A DNA stretch of 64,000 nucleotides from Rhipidocladum racemiflorum (lineage: Eukaryota > Streptophyta > Magnoliopsida > Poales > Poaceae). Below, in pieces: positions 24,450 through 36,979 of the stretch. Where the stretch lies: the NCBI GenBank assembly GCA_036346355.1, contig CM070570.1, forward strand, positions 6,394,649-6,458,648, given 5' to 3'. A model generated the notes under the pieces. The model searched no databases, was not told the DNA's origin, and saw nothing but the letters and a program-made list of their open reading frames with translations. Made by a program: the position numbers and the translations under genes. How positions within the stretch are numbered: the stretch's first letter is position 1; each line of letters begins with the position of its first letter.

Positions 24450-25317
24450 CACTGTTCTAAAAATCGGCATTAGGCGCCGACTAATCGCCGCCTAGGCGCT
24501 GGGCGCCGGCCAGCCGCCCGGACTTCGCCCTAATCGGCTGGTTAGGCGGCGACCCCGCCTAGGCGGTCCAAGGCGGCTCGGCGGCGACTAGGCGTGGCGG
24601 GATTCGGCGGCTCGGCGGAGGAAAGGCGGCAACTAGGCGGCCGATTTCCAGAAGAAAAGTGCGGGCAAAGATTTCCAGAAGAAAAGAGCATGGCTGCGTG
24701 GGCGTCTCGGGCTCTCGGCAATTAGGGTTGAGCCCTTGCGCAGTCGGGCGCGGGTTGGACTCGGCCGCCCGAATCCGCCGCTTGCCGCCGAATCCGGGCC
24801 GGCTGGACTTTGCCCTAATCCGCTGCCAGGTACACCGCGCGCTCTGCTCCCTTTGCTCTCCTGCGTTCCCTCGCCTCCTTCCTCTGCTTCCTCACGCCGC
24901 GGCTCTCCTCCTCCTCGCTCCCCTCGCCGCCGCCGCTCCTCCCCTCTGCTGTCCTCCCGCGAACCGCGGCTCCTCCGGTCCTCTGCTCTCCTCCCTGCCG
25001 CCGCTCTCCCTCTCTGCTCCTCCCGGCCGCGCTCCTCCCACCGCCACGGCTCCCTCCTCCTCTGCTCCTCCCAGTCGGCACCCAACGACTCCTCCACTCG
25101 CCTCCTCCCTCTGTTGAAGTGTTGATATTAGGAATTTAGGTACTTATATTCATTTGATCAGTAACATCACTTCATTTGATCAACTATTATATCTTTATAT
25201 GTTATAGCGTTCCGCCTAGGACTTGCCGCCTAATTCCGATTAATCCCCGCCTAATCCGCCTAGGCGCTAGGCTATGGATCGCCGCCCGCCTAACGCCTAG
25301 CGCCTTCTTGAACATTG
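24450..25317. mobile_element. Non-autonomous hAT element, 868 bp, abutting the GlnRS stop codon
   Basis: The terminal repeats CACTGTTC and GAACATTG (7 of 8 inverted) are flanked by the perfect 8-bp duplication CTTTAAAT (24442-24449 and 25318-25325). The subterminal regions are packed with GGCG, TAGGCG and GCCTAGGCG words, and the core is C/T-rich with CTCCTC and CTCTGCTCC repeats, like the element at 7116-8387. No transposase is encoded. Its right edge is 14 bp downstream of the GlnRS stop codon, so it lies in the gene's 3' transcribed region. Confidence 0.92.
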
Positions 25318-25331
25318 CTTTAAATTAGCAG

Positions 25332-28300
25332 TCACTTGGGTCCAGCCTTTCCATAAGAATCACGCAGGGTAACCGTCCTGTTGAACACAAGCTTATCAGG
25401 TGTTGAGTCGGTGTCCACAGCAAAGTAGCCTGGAATTGCATCAAAGCACGACGGTCAGTTGCATCAAGAAAAACCCCAAAAGGGATGCCCAACTCTATGC
25501 AGAGGTTCTGAGATTTTAGATTACCAAGACGCTCAAACTGGAACTTGTCACCCAGAACTGCAGCGGCGAGTGACGGCACAGCATAGGCATCCTTTATCAC
25601 CTCTTTCGAGTGCGGGTTTAGATCCCTGAGCCAATCCTCCAATTCAGCAGGATTCTATATAGAGAGCAAGAAGGATATTCACAGGAAAGATGTCAGTAAG
25701 ATGAATTTCCAGTGCAACACACATTTGTAATGAAAGCAAGAACAGTACCTCCGAGAGAAATAATTTCTCAAATAATCTTACTTCAACCTTAAGAGGCTCA
25801 ACTCCAGGTGCTGGCTGAGCAACCCAGTGTAGAACACCCTATACAAATTACAAGCCACATCAGCTATCTAGATTTCCTTTTGTTTAGTGCCCCAACTAGA
25901 TTTATCTTAATTGCGAAAACATCCAAACAGCAGAATTTGAAAATATTCCAGTGAATAGTTACCTTAGGTTTATAAGTCTTTAAAGGGTCATATTCAGCTC
26001 GAATTTCGACAATCTCATCCGGATTATCACCATAAACAACCTCAGTGCATTTTATCGGGAAAGCATATCTAGTAATTAAATGGACAAGTATCATGTTACT
26101 GTAAATATGGAGTAGGTGAACTATCGGTGGACGGTGGTCAAGTAATTACAGATCAACTTCAGAGAAAAAACACTAGTTCTAATTCAATTACCTTAGCAGG
26201 GCGGATTTACCAGGAGCTAGTCCATAGTAATCTTTCGAGTCCTTAAGGCGAAAATCAGTTTTTTCAATGTAGACAGTTTTTGAGAAAGGAACCTGTACAA
26301 AGAGAACATGCGATACATTATGAAGTATGAACACGAGGTAAAATGCATGAAGCATCAAATAGACAGTGAATCTATAATTACTTCCTTTTACTATGTTCTT
26401 ATTACAAACTTAAAACAAGAATTTTAAGCAAGTTGATCCATAGCAACAAAATATATTCTTCTTTTATCATGTATATACTGAACATGAGAGGCACCTTGTA
26501 GTAGGACGAAGCGTCATCTGCAGGAGCATCAGGCCACATTTTCCCTTCAAGGTCTATGACTTTTCCATGTTCCAAGTTAGTTATTACAACCTAAATTTGG
26601 CGAAGGGATGCACCATGAGTGTGTTAATGAACTTTAAAATGATGAAGTGATTTGCAGCAGGAACTGAACACCAAACCTTTAGAGGATGCAAAACAACCAT
26701 GGTTCGAGAAGCTGTTTTATTAAGTTCTTCTCTGATGTGATATTCAAGACGGTCAACACGAATTAAGCTATTGTCACTGCATGCAAAGATATAAAAAGTG
26801 CAATCAGTAGCAGAATGATTGATGTCAACAGAGATTTCGTGATTGTGCATAGACCAAAGCACGTTTCAGGCAAGCCATTTTTTAAACAATTTAATTCATG
26901 CATTCCTACCTTCTCGTTATCCCAATTCCACGGATGAAAGAATTAATTGCACTTGATGACACTCCTCGTCGCCGCAGTCCTGCCAGTGTCAACAAACGAG
27001 GGTCATCCCACCCATCTACCCACTTCTCTGTCACAAGTCGATTCAACTGCAACAGAACAAGGACAATGGACATTCTTAACCATAGATCAATCAAACAACT
27101 CAACATTGATCTTCTCAATTAGTTTCACTAACATACCTTTCTTTTAGACATCACAGTATTTGATATGTTTAGCCTAGAATACTCCCAAACGTATGGCTGG
27201 TACAGACCCAGGGCAACAAGTAGCCAGTAGTATGAAGGACGGCGTATGTCAAACTCAAGTGTGCACAACTGATAAGTAACCACACTTAGTCCATGCCATG
27301 TTATTGTTCAACCAAATCATAACTATTTGGAAAGAAGGAAAATTACCGAATGTGTAATGTTCTCAAGAGAATCCACCATACAATGAGCATAGTCATAGCT
27401 TGGATAGATACACCACTTCTCACCAGCATGTGGATGGGGAGTAAACTGTATGGGCACCAAAGATTGAGTTCTACATTTATGAGAAATAGACATTCAATTG
27501 AGCTTTGTTACTTACTTTTATTCTATATGCTATCAAGTCAGACATGTTTTTGTTATCATTCTGCATGTCCTGTTTCATTCGGAGAGTTGCTGCACCCTCA
27601 GCAATCAATCCACATCGCATGTCTTCAAATAATTTCAATGACTCTTCAATGGGCCTATCCCTCCATGGACTATTCATCTTCTTTTCCCTGCATTCCTTGA
27701 TTTCTTCTGCGGTCTGGCAAGCATATACCAGTCAGAATGTACACATTTTATTTATCAAGGACTCAATATAAATGTTATTTCCCCTTTGTAACACAGGTCT
27801 ATGCATAAGTTCGTAATAAAAAAAGAAGAGGAAAAAACCTGGTGGTCCACATAGGCTAGCCCTTTCCGTATTAACTCAACTGCATGCTCATATAAAGCTT
27901 GGAAATAATCGCTTGTATAGGTAACTTTGTAGGGTTCCCATCCCATCCAGTGGACAATTTCCTGAATGTGGTCTATATATTCTTTCTTTTCAGCTTCTGG
28001 ATTTGTGTCATCAAACCTGTTGTTCAGATATGTATCATTCTATATTGTCATCATGCCATGAGTGAGAATATAAAAGCACCAAAGCAGCAACAAATTCCTA
28101 AAGTTCTTTAGCCACTTATATAGATCAAGCAAAACTAATTGAAAGTCTCAATTAAAAAGGGGAATGTGGAATAAATAGATGAAGAATAACCTAGTGCCCA
28201 CAATATTTAGTCTATGGTCTGTACAGAAATGAGTAGAGAAAACAAATTAGATGAAAGGGAACTCTTCCAATGCACAGTTGATACAAAAATGGCCTTAAAG

Positions 28301-31300
28301 CAGCATTGACATGACAGGGAAGCTTATAAAAATGGTAAAGTACCAGGAGGAAACTGTTCCAAATGAAAATCTTATTACCTCAGGTAACAATGACCATTTC
28401 TCTCTTTAGCCAGTCCAAAATCAATAAACATAGCCTGCATAAGGTGAAGCATGTAAGCATAATCTTCAATTTTCATGAAAGTGGTACATATATGGAAATG
28501 CATTTCATGGAGAAGACTATCAAAACCTTGGCATGACCAATATGAAGATATCCATTAGGTTCTGGCGGGAAACGGGTCATAACTTTCCCACCAGTTGCCT
28601 TAAGATGTTTCTCTAAAATTTCCTTTGTGTTATGCGCCCTCCATATGTTCCCATCGCTGAAGCATATTTCTGTATGAACCTAGCTCATAAAAGGAAATCA
28701 AGACCACTTAAGTTAATTTCATACAATTGACAACCAAACAAAGAGCCAATCAAGGTGCTTACAAGAATAATAACCGAAACTTGTGGGTACCAGAGAACAG
28801 TAGACAGCAAAATTGAGATATGGATCATAACACTAATGGCCATTTAATCAATTTCACTCACAGTCTATGGTACCTTAAAGTTTTCCTCTGGCTGAGGAAA
28901 TATAGTGTACGGATTCAATTCCTCCTCAGATGGCGGGGCAGCAGTGGCTACTGCAACTTTTTTCTCCTGCGCAGAAACCTTAGCTAAATGATGGAATAAT
29001 TAAATCATCCTGTTTTAAATTGGGGCGAATTGCCCCATACCATCGCAAAGATCATTAGAGTTGGAAAATACTATTGATGTGTCACTGACATGTGGTCTCA
29101 GGGTCCACTTGTCAGCCTCACAACTTATACATCTTTCTAATGGTACCAAGATAATTTTCTGTTTTAAATTTGAAGGGCATTTCAGCCCACCAACCTCAAC
29201 TTTTGCTGGTTTTTCCTTCTTTTTTTTCACTGGTTTTACATTGTCAGCTTCTGTCTTTGGACCTAGTATCTCTGCAAGCCTCTTGTCAATCTCCTCCTGT
29301 ATGAGCAGAATATGAAGAGGTTCGAAATAAAGACAACACAAGCAAACCAACTCAAATGCTTAATTTATAGGATTGTATTGCACCTTTGTCGCCTTAGCAT
29401 CACCCCAGGGATGCCTCTTTCTTATCTGTCCGCACAAGTTACCAACTGAGAAAAAGAAAGGGAGGAATAAGGATCAGTTCCCTCAAGTCATGAAATCAGA
29501 ACAATCGAGTGATATAAAAGTGAATTGGAAGCCAAACCATTTATATGATATCGCTGTTCCAATATAGCCTCCATATTTTCCTTTAGAACCTCTGTGACAG
29601 TTGATTGAATCTCTTCAATAGAAACAACTACACCTGCAGGTAAAACATTGAGGTTCAATCAAAAGGGTGGTAAGTAGAAATCATGAACTGACAATGAGCT
29701 ACTTCCAAGAAAATGTGCCTCTTTCATATCCCATCATAAAAAATGTACACTGACAATATTCTCATAGCATCCAAACAACCACATTACCCAAGCACCATAC
29801 AATAAATTTTCAAGCCTACAAGGTATATAATTCACAAAAGCGTATTGATATATTCGATCACAAAAACATACCTACGCCGCAGGCTTCTTCAAACTTCCCA
29901 ATATCCAAAGAATCAGGACCAATATTAGTAAGATATGACAGAGCAGCATCTAATTGTGCAGGGTTCTTTATCTGAAAAGTGACATAGCAAGAAATACTTC
30001 AGGTGCACAGTATCGAGACAATGAGCAGTGAGAAAAAGCTAATTCTTCATTTGCACTCTCAAGAAGAACAGATAATGCAAACTAACTGATGAAAGTGGAT
30101 TGAAGAATGAAAAAGGTAGTGAGAAGAAGAACAGATAATGCAAACTAACTGATGAAAGTGGATTAAAGAATGAAAAAGGTAGTGGGCAGAAGAACAGATA
30201 ATGCAAACTAACTGATGAAAGTGGATTGACGAATGAAAAAGGTAGTGGGCATACCTTCGCGGACACAATATAGTTTAGGAGGGCAGGACGATGGACTAGT
30301 GCATTAGTTGGGTATTTAGTAGCAACCTATTTCATCAATAAGAAAGTGCAGCCTTGTCAGTCCCACATGAAAAATTCCAAATGTATTGATTCAATGAAGG
30401 TGCTTACTGTGTACAGGAGATTTCCAACAGACTTGTCACATCCACTTATACCAGCCTGTTCATATGCAAGTATATTTAGTTAAAAGGGCAAACCCAGTAT
30501 GCTTTCAAGGGATAAATGGTACTGACTTGACACTATAAGCCAACACAACTTGCATCACAATGTAACAGAAATAAAACTGTGAGATAACATCAAGATTGAG
30601 TTTCGCATAAGTGGATAACATCGAGATTGAGCTTTGGATAAGTGGGTGACATAGAGATTTCAGCTTCGGGTAAGGGGATAACTGTAAGCAATATTGACAA
30701 CTAACACGAGCAGTTATGCTGTCAAAATTTCTATATCCTAAAACACGCCATGTCGTACCGAAAATTAAATTAGACATGCCTTAGAGAGAAACGAATCCCA
30801 TTGGAGTTTGACAAAATCACATCATAAAAGACTGCAAATAGTGCAACATCATCTGAACAGGTTTACAGATGTAAAAAACAATTACGATTGAAGTGTGATG
30901 TGAGCCGAGACAAAATTTTCACCAAGCGTCAATGAGCCCACAGAAATGATAATGGTAAGATAAAAATCATTAATGAAATTGGAACCGGGGGACTTTGATC
31001 GTTCGGTCTAAAAAAAGATACTGGTCAAATTGAGTCAATACAAATTAAATCCAGCTGCAACAAAACGTGTAGTAGTAGCAGATTTGGATACCTTTATATC
31101 AGAATCTTTCTCTCCACAAGCCACAATCGGGCAGGAACAAGCTAATTGAGCAAACAGTTGTGCGGGTTTCAGATGAATTAGGTCCAGAATCAGGCATCTC
31201 GTCGTCACCATTCTAATACCAGAGCCACTAAATCCCACGCTAGGAACCAGCTAAACCTAAATTAAAACCTAAACGCCATAGCAATCGTAGAAAGTAGCAC

Positions 31301-31484
31301 TCGGGGGAATCGAAACTACACGAGTATCGATGGCAAGCGTTACCTCGGCTATGACGGCAGCTAGGTTGGCGGTGACCTTGTTGTTGACGAGCGCGTTCTC
31401 GGCCGTGCGCTGGTCGAGTCCGAGTGCCAGCAGCGCCTCAAGCGGCAGCGCCGGGGCCTTGTCCCCATCGCCTCCGGTGCCCAT
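25332..31484 (-). CDS. Glutaminyl-tRNA synthetase, cytosolic (class I)
   Basis: This enzyme charges tRNA-Gln with glutamine. Twenty-two exons join in frame (high to low): 31484-31344, 30455-30408, 30326-30255, 29971-29872, 29633-29538, 29445-29384, 29296-29195, 28966-28874, 28679-28527, 28434-28379, 28016-27839, 27713-27516, 27445-27347, 27268-27137, 27046-26910, 26776-26677, 26590-26495, 26292-26192, 26068-25963, 25838-25749, 25654-25525 and 25429-25332, giving 795 residues, the usual size of the plant enzyme. The N-terminal appended domain starts MGTGGDGDKAPALPLEALLALG and ends in a Lys-rich linker. The catalytic domain has FPPEPNGYLHIGHAK (HIGH motif), FDDTNP and VMSKRK (KMSKS motif), then the anticodon-binding beta-barrels (EYDPLKTYKPKGVLHW, VFNRTVTLRDSYGKAGPK). 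All introns are GT-AG. The start is the first ATG before the conserved N-terminus. Confidence 0.97.
30058..30250 (-). repeat. Three-copy ~62-bp tandem repeat in a GlnRS intron
   Basis: Three near-identical units (AGAAGAACAGATAATGCAAA through GAATGAAAAAGGTAGTG) lie head to tail and stop 5 bp before the exon ending at 30255, so the last unit covers the start of the intron on the gene strand. The units differ at only a few positions, suggesting recent expansion. Confidence 0.92.
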
Positions 31485-31640
31485 CGCTGCAGCCCCCCGC
31501 TCCGGCTCCGGTGAGACGAGGAGGCCTCCAGATGCTAGGTGGCGAGCTAGGGTTTGTGTGCGCTCTCCGGCGGGAGGAGGGTAGTCCGGGAGTTGTGAGG
31601 CTTTTCCTGTGTGGTCGACAGAAATGCGGGTTTTGGCCGC

Positions 31641-31650
31641 AAATATAAAA
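31641..31650 (-). promoter_or_regulatory. Possible TATA element of the GlnRS gene
   Basis: On the minus strand a TTTTATATTTG stretch lies about 160 bp upstream of the GlnRS ATG within an otherwise GC-rich leader. It may be a TATA box; there is no further support. Confidence 0.35.
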
Positions 31651-31704
31651 CCCCAGCCCAAAGTGCAGGTGGGCCCCACGCGCGTGGGTATTATTGTTTT
31701 GTTA

Positions 31705-32262
31705 GAGCATCTCCAACCAGAAATTTCTAAAGCAAGGTCACTATTTTGGATTTAGTGACTCTTCTATTTTGTCTTGCTTTGAGAAGTCCAACAATGTTCT
31801 TAAATCTCAGCCTCTATTTTACTTTTTCTCCTATTTTAACATATCCGCTACGTATAATCTTCATTTGATACTACTAAAATTCAATCAAAAATATTTATAA
31901 TACATAAAACATAAGCATATTAACATTTACAATTTAAAAACATGATATTTCAAATTTAAATTTAAATTTTTCAAAACATGATAAAATTTTCGAAGCCTCT
32001 CATGTATTTTCCTATCTTCAATAATAGGGGTTGTACTTGTGTCCCTGGGAATTGGGACTGAGAAGGCAAATTTAAGGACCTCATAATTTTAGGGGTTGGA
32101 GTTGGGGCCCCCTGGGAATTGGGGCTGAGCAAGCAAATTTAGGGGCCTCCTAATTTTAGGGGCTTGAGTTGGGGTCCTGCTGGATCTGTTTTTTTTTTTT
32201 TTTTGCTACACCCCCTATTTTAAAGTTTAAGGGCTGGTTTAGGGGCTCTGCTGGAGATGCTC
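31705..32262. mobile_element. Harbinger-type MITE, copy 1 (558 bp)
   Basis: It starts GAGCATCTCCAACC and ends GCTGGAGATGCTC, with TTA on both sides (31702-31704 and 32263-32265), the target of PIF/Harbinger elements. Interior blocks such as 'ctattttggatttag' and 'aatttaggggcctcctaatt' are shared with the next copy. Confidence 0.88.
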
Positions 32263-32265
32263 TTA

Positions 32266-32938
32266 GAGCATCTCCAGCAAGGGCCCCTAAAACAGGGTCC
32301 CTATTTTGGATTTAGGGACTCTCCCTATTTTTTGGGGCCCTGTTTTCAGAGCACAAGTTCAAGAATAAATTTCTAAATCTCAAATTTCCTATTTTACTTT
32401 TTCTCCTATTTTGACATATCCGCTATGTATAATCTTCATTTGACACCACTAAAATTCAATCAAAAATATTTGTAATACATAAAACATAAGCATATTAACA
32501 TTTACAATTTAAAAACATGATATTTAAAATTTAAATTTAAAATTTTCAAACATGATATTTCAAATTTAAATTTAAAATTTTCAGAACATAATAAATAGAT
32601 AACTAGAAACTTCGAACAATGAATCAAACTACGAAGCGCTGTGAATTGCCCACAAATGCTTAATAAGATCATCTCGAAGCCTCTCATGTATTTCTCTGTC
32701 TTCAATAATAAGGGATGTACTCGTGTCCATGAGAATTGGGGCTGAGGAGGCAATTTTAGGAACCTATTAATTTTAGGGGCTTGAGTTGAGGCCCCCTGGG
32801 AATTGGGGCTGAGGAGGCAAATTTAGGGGCCTCCTAATTTTAGGGGTTTGAGTTGGAGCCCTGCTGGATCTGTTATTTTTACTACACTCCCTATTTTAAG
32901 GTCTAGGGACTGGTTTAGGGGCTCTGCTGGAGATGCTC
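32266..32938. mobile_element. Harbinger-type MITE, copy 2 (673 bp)
   Basis: It starts GAGCATCTCCAGCAAGGG and ends CTGCTGGAGATGCTC, followed by TTA (32939-32941), and shares its left TTA with copy 1. It matches copy 1 over most of its length in the same orientation, including the AAATTTAAATTTAAA tracts, with extra sequence near 32580-32700. Confidence 0.9.
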
Positions 32939-32941
32939 TTA

Positions 32942-33898
32942 CGGCAGCAAACGGATTCCTTAGTGGGTTGTAGGTACATGTGTGTGAAATGGTTTTAAAA
33001 AAATTATTTATGTATTTGATTGTTTGAATAAAATTATTCTATTCTAAATCAAGTGATATAAATTTAAGAAATATTATCTATAGATACTGAATCATTTCAT
33101 TCATCTAAAATAATGAAACCAAATGGTACAAGACCATTATATCATATTCAACCTCATCCCATCAACCAAACACACCCTAAGACTGTTCATATCTAGCCCT
33201 GTTGTACAAGTTTCTTTGCTCACGCATATTTTTTCCAAACATAGCTTCCTCTTTTATTGTGGAAGAGCCGGTAGGCAACATATGCCCCCTGTCGAGTGAT
33301 CAAATCCACTCACGCATGTTTTTTACTTGGGAGGTGCTTCTATGCTCACCAATTAAAGACTTTTTTTACTTTTATTTATATATAAACTTATCACTTTTGA
33401 AGAAAAAAACAATTAAACAATCACATATTTATTTAGACTTTGACTTTTTAGTTTTTAAACTGAAAAAAAAGTTCGAACAAATAGAACCTAAGCTTTAAAT
33501 TGGTTTCTTTCATACAGTTTTTCCATGTTGCCTGCCTTTGTGTTCCCTGCATTTGTTTAAATCCCTAATCAATTGCTTGGTTGTAAGTTCTAAATTGTAG
33601 TTTTGTCGGTAATTGAAACATGTTTTTATATTTATAAGAGTTAATCCCTTCAGACCCAAATACATATCGTTTTGGACAATACACAGTCTCCAAAATGTAA
33701 CTTGGACCACTAATTTTATTGTAATATAGTTATAACACCCTATGTAATTGTAATAATATGAAAAATACTTTTGGAGACAATCTATACATATGATTTTAAT
33801 GTATCCAAATTAAAATAAAAATATATCGATAGTCAAAGTTTTAAAATTTAACTGTATATATCTAAAATGATATATATATATATATATGACTGGAGAGG
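32942..33898. other. Intergenic AT-rich DNA
   Basis: No exon, RNA gene or clear transposon end is visible. The segment has many stop codons and runs into AT microsatellites. Confidence 0.5.
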
Positions 33899-33966
33899 TA
33901 GCATAAGATATGAACAGTTCTGTTGTGATATATAGCATAAGATATGAACAGTTCTGTTGTGATATA
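33899..33966. repeat. 34-bp perfect tandem duplication
   Basis: The unit TAGCATAAGATATGAACAGT followed by TCTGTTGTGATA-type sequence occurs twice with a 34-bp period, next to a TA/TATACACA microsatellite that continues to about 34024. Confidence 0.9.
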
Positions 33967-34131
33967 TATATATACACACATATATATATATACACATATA
34001 TATATATATACACATATATATATGATGACGGAATGGGACACCATGGTGCCTGGGCACCATGATTTTAAATGCGTTAATTCAAGTCAAATTCGGATATATT
34101 TTTCAAAACTTTCAGTTTTAGGGTATATACC

Positions 34132-35027
34132 TGACGAGTACCCATGCCATGGGTACCCCCATCAGCCCGGAAGCACGAACGGGCTGACCAACCACAGTAA
34201 AGGCCCAGCACCGCCGAAAGGTACTTGGGCCGCGGGGAGCGAACCCGACTGCAGGGCCGACCGACTGGGCGGTCGGCGGACTCCGATCGGCGGTCGGTGG
34301 GCTCGACCACCTAACATTGGAGCTCGCGGTCAGCAAGCTCCACGCGCGCGAGCAGCGAGGCCACGCCCGATGTCGGTGGCTGCCTTGTCGCGGCGTCCCA
34401 CGACATCCGTCTGGGGTGGCGGCTCCTTCCCAAGATCGCCGAAGAGCCACCGAAGAAGTCAAGCCCCGCCCCGTCGCCTGGCACACCGCAGAGGAGTACG
34501 CCCACTCCGAGGCCAAGGCAAAGTCAAGCGCCATTAAAGCCACCGAGGCCGACAGAGCACCACGCGACACGCCACCCAGACAAAGACTACGCAAGATCGC
34601 TCATCACAGAACCACCAACCCCGCCTCGGGGCGGGCGGGTCGATTGACAAGACAGGAACCAGACTTCAAGACGTGCAGGCCCCTTTCCTCGTAGTTTTCC
34701 CAACTCCCGTGTAACCTGCCTCCTCCGTCTATATAAGGAGAGGCAGGGCCCGAGAGGGAGGGGCGCGCGGAGAATACAGTCTTCTAGGTAGCTTCAACTC
34801 CCTAGCGAAAACATCAAGGGGATCGGACAGCCGACCCTCCGCCTCGCTTGTACACCCCTTAACCATCTCCCAAAGATCAATACATCCACACCGCACGAAC
34901 TGGAGTAGGGACATTCAGCCCGAACCAGTATACATCTTCTGACTCCTTGAGTCGACCATTCGGGGAGAGGGAGCGCGCGACCCCTTCCGACCATAAATTC
35001 GTATTGCCGGTGCACGAAACACCGACA
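34132..35027 (+). repeat. 5' LTR (896 bp)
   Basis: It starts TGACGAGTACCC and ends CACCGACA. 'tctatataag' near 34729-34738 is a good TATA box, so transcription probably starts near 34765. The last 300 bp are almost identical to the 3' LTR; the first 500 bp differ by many short indels. Confidence 0.93.
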
Positions 35028-35029
35028 GT

Positions 35030-35047
35030 TGGCGCGCCAGGTAGGGG
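35030..35047 (+). other. Primer-binding site
   Basis: TGGCGCGCCAGGTAGGGG starts two bases after the LTR. It begins TGG, complementary to a tRNA 3' CCA, and would prime minus-strand synthesis. The tRNA identity was not determined. Confidence 0.75.
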
Positions 35048-35102
35048 GCTTTCGCGCGTCTTCACCGACATCCACATCTTCGGGTTCCCATTCTCCTCCC
35101 TG

Positions 35103-36706
35103 ATGGCTTCCTCCCACTACGATTCGCCGATGTCGAGGGGCTGGATCCGCTTCGGCGCCCTCGATTTCATCGTCACTACGGCGGGGGAGCTTGTCCTCGT
35201 CCCCGCTGCCGTCCGGGACCGGACGCCCTCCGCAAGCCTGGATGCGATTGCGGCGTCCTCGGCAACCTCGGCCTCGAGGCCCCGCCGCGGCCGCGGGCCG
35301 TCGCCGGCGCTACCCGTGGCGTCGCCGCTTACGGATTTGCGGCGGCGGCGGCTCCACCCTCCACGAGCTCTCAACTTCGTGGCCATGGCGATTCTGGCAC
35401 GGCTTCCCTTCACGACCTCTTGGCGGATTCCTCGACCACGACTCGGCTCGAGCAAGGAGTACCCCCTCGCGGGCGTACCCGCGAGTGCAACATGACGCGG
35501 CGGAACCATCCGCCACCCCCGCTACCCTCGGGACCCTCCTCCGCGATGAAGCGCAGGGGAATCTGGCGGTGAAGACGACGAAGCACTGCGGCGCATCGGC
35601 CGACCTTCTGACAGGAGTTAGAAGCTCGAAGGCCGAGCTCGATAAGCTCCAGGCGAGCCGAGCACCGCCACCTAACCCACCACTTGCCTCGGCGCACGCC
35701 GCCGCGCGTCAGTGCATCGACAATTGGTCGAGGAAGCGACCGACCGGCCGTTCTTCCCTCATGCCCACCCGAACATTGCCCCAGCGGCAATGCTGCTCCG
35801 AGGGCTGCCTGAGCCCACGGAGCCTGGCCAAGGTCACCTATCGAACCTCCGGATCGGTAGAGCGTCTTGTCGTTCAAAGACGCCCAAGGTTCGGCTCCCG
35901 TGACAGGCGCCACCGGGCCGCTGGGCCACTCCCTCACAGGGTCGACGGAGCCTAGCCAAGACGGCCCCACTCTGCGAGCTCCCCAGGCATCCCACACCCG
36001 GTGCGACACCGCTGGGGACAAGTACGATCTTCGCACCACCTCGAGGCGCGGCGAAGGAGCTACCGAGGCAAAGAAGACCCTCGCAGGTCGCCGATAGCGG
36101 GCGACGAACCGCCGACCCGGATTCGACGGCCCCGACCGGACGCGTCGTTCACCCGCCTCATCCGCAACGCCGACTTCCCGGCCGATTCGGCCCGACCAAC
36201 ATAGCCAAGTACACGGGGCTACCAACCCCGATGTCCGGTTAGAAGACTATCGGCTACGCTGTCGAGCCGGGGAGCGACGGACGACTCCTTCGTTATCCAA
36301 GTACCTCCCCATCTATCTTGCGGACTCGGCTCGAGCATGGCTCGAGTACCGCCCGCAGATACCATCGGCGGTGGGCCGACTGACGAACCTTTCGTCGGAA
36401 ACTTCCAGGGCACGCATAAACGCCCTGGCAACTCTGATCTCAAGAGCTGCAAGCGGAAATGGGAGACCCTCCGGGACTACATCCGCCGCTTCTCCCAAAG
36501 AAGGCAACGAGCTCCCCGACATCCGCGACGCCCGGCGTCGTCGGGCGTTCATCTACGGCACCACGGCGAGGCCCTGGTCCACAAGTTGGGGTGTCGGCGA
36601 AGCCCGGACCACCAAGGAGCTCCTCGACATCGCCACCAATCACGCCTCGGCGAGGAGGCCGTGGGGCCATCTTCGAAAGGAAGACGGCCCACAAGACGAC
36701 CTCTGA
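35103..36706 (+). pseudogene. gag region of the gypsy element (frameshifted)
   Basis: This encodes the capsid precursor. It starts at ATG 35103 (MASSHYDSPMSRGW). The conserved retrotransposon gag core is seen near 36390-36640 as FVGNFQGTHKRPG, ETLRDYIRRFSQRR and LLDIATNHAS, but spread over three reading frames by small indels. The whole product cannot be read in one frame. Confidence 0.85.
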
Positions 36707-36979
36707 GCTAGCACCCCCTCCGACCGCCATACGACAAAAGGAAGCGGAAGGGAAGTGGTCGCGAAGGCCGAATGGTCGCTGCCGCCGACCGACCGCCAAA
36801 CAAGAGGCTCGGCAGACGCCGACCGATTCGAGAAGTTGATGGATAGTCCGTGCCCAAACCACGACTATCCCACAAACACAAGTATCGGACTGCGAAGTCC
36901 TGGCGGTTTCTCTCGGAAACCCCACGACATCGCGGTAAGGGAAGAAGCGCGACCCGGCGTCGGCAGCGGGGCAAAGCGA

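Noticed and set aside
24659..25125. Long Pro/Arg/Ser-rich frames on both strands
   Set aside because: They come from the GC-rich, C/T-repetitive core of the hAT element and match no family.
25325..25642. GlnRS ending in a different C-terminus through an unspliced last intron
   Set aside because: Reading through gives a nonconserved tail, whereas splicing 25525 to 25429 gives the family's VDTDS...VTLRDS ending and a correct stop.
30058..30250. CRISPR-like array
   Set aside because: The repeats are contiguous with no spacers, in a plant intron.
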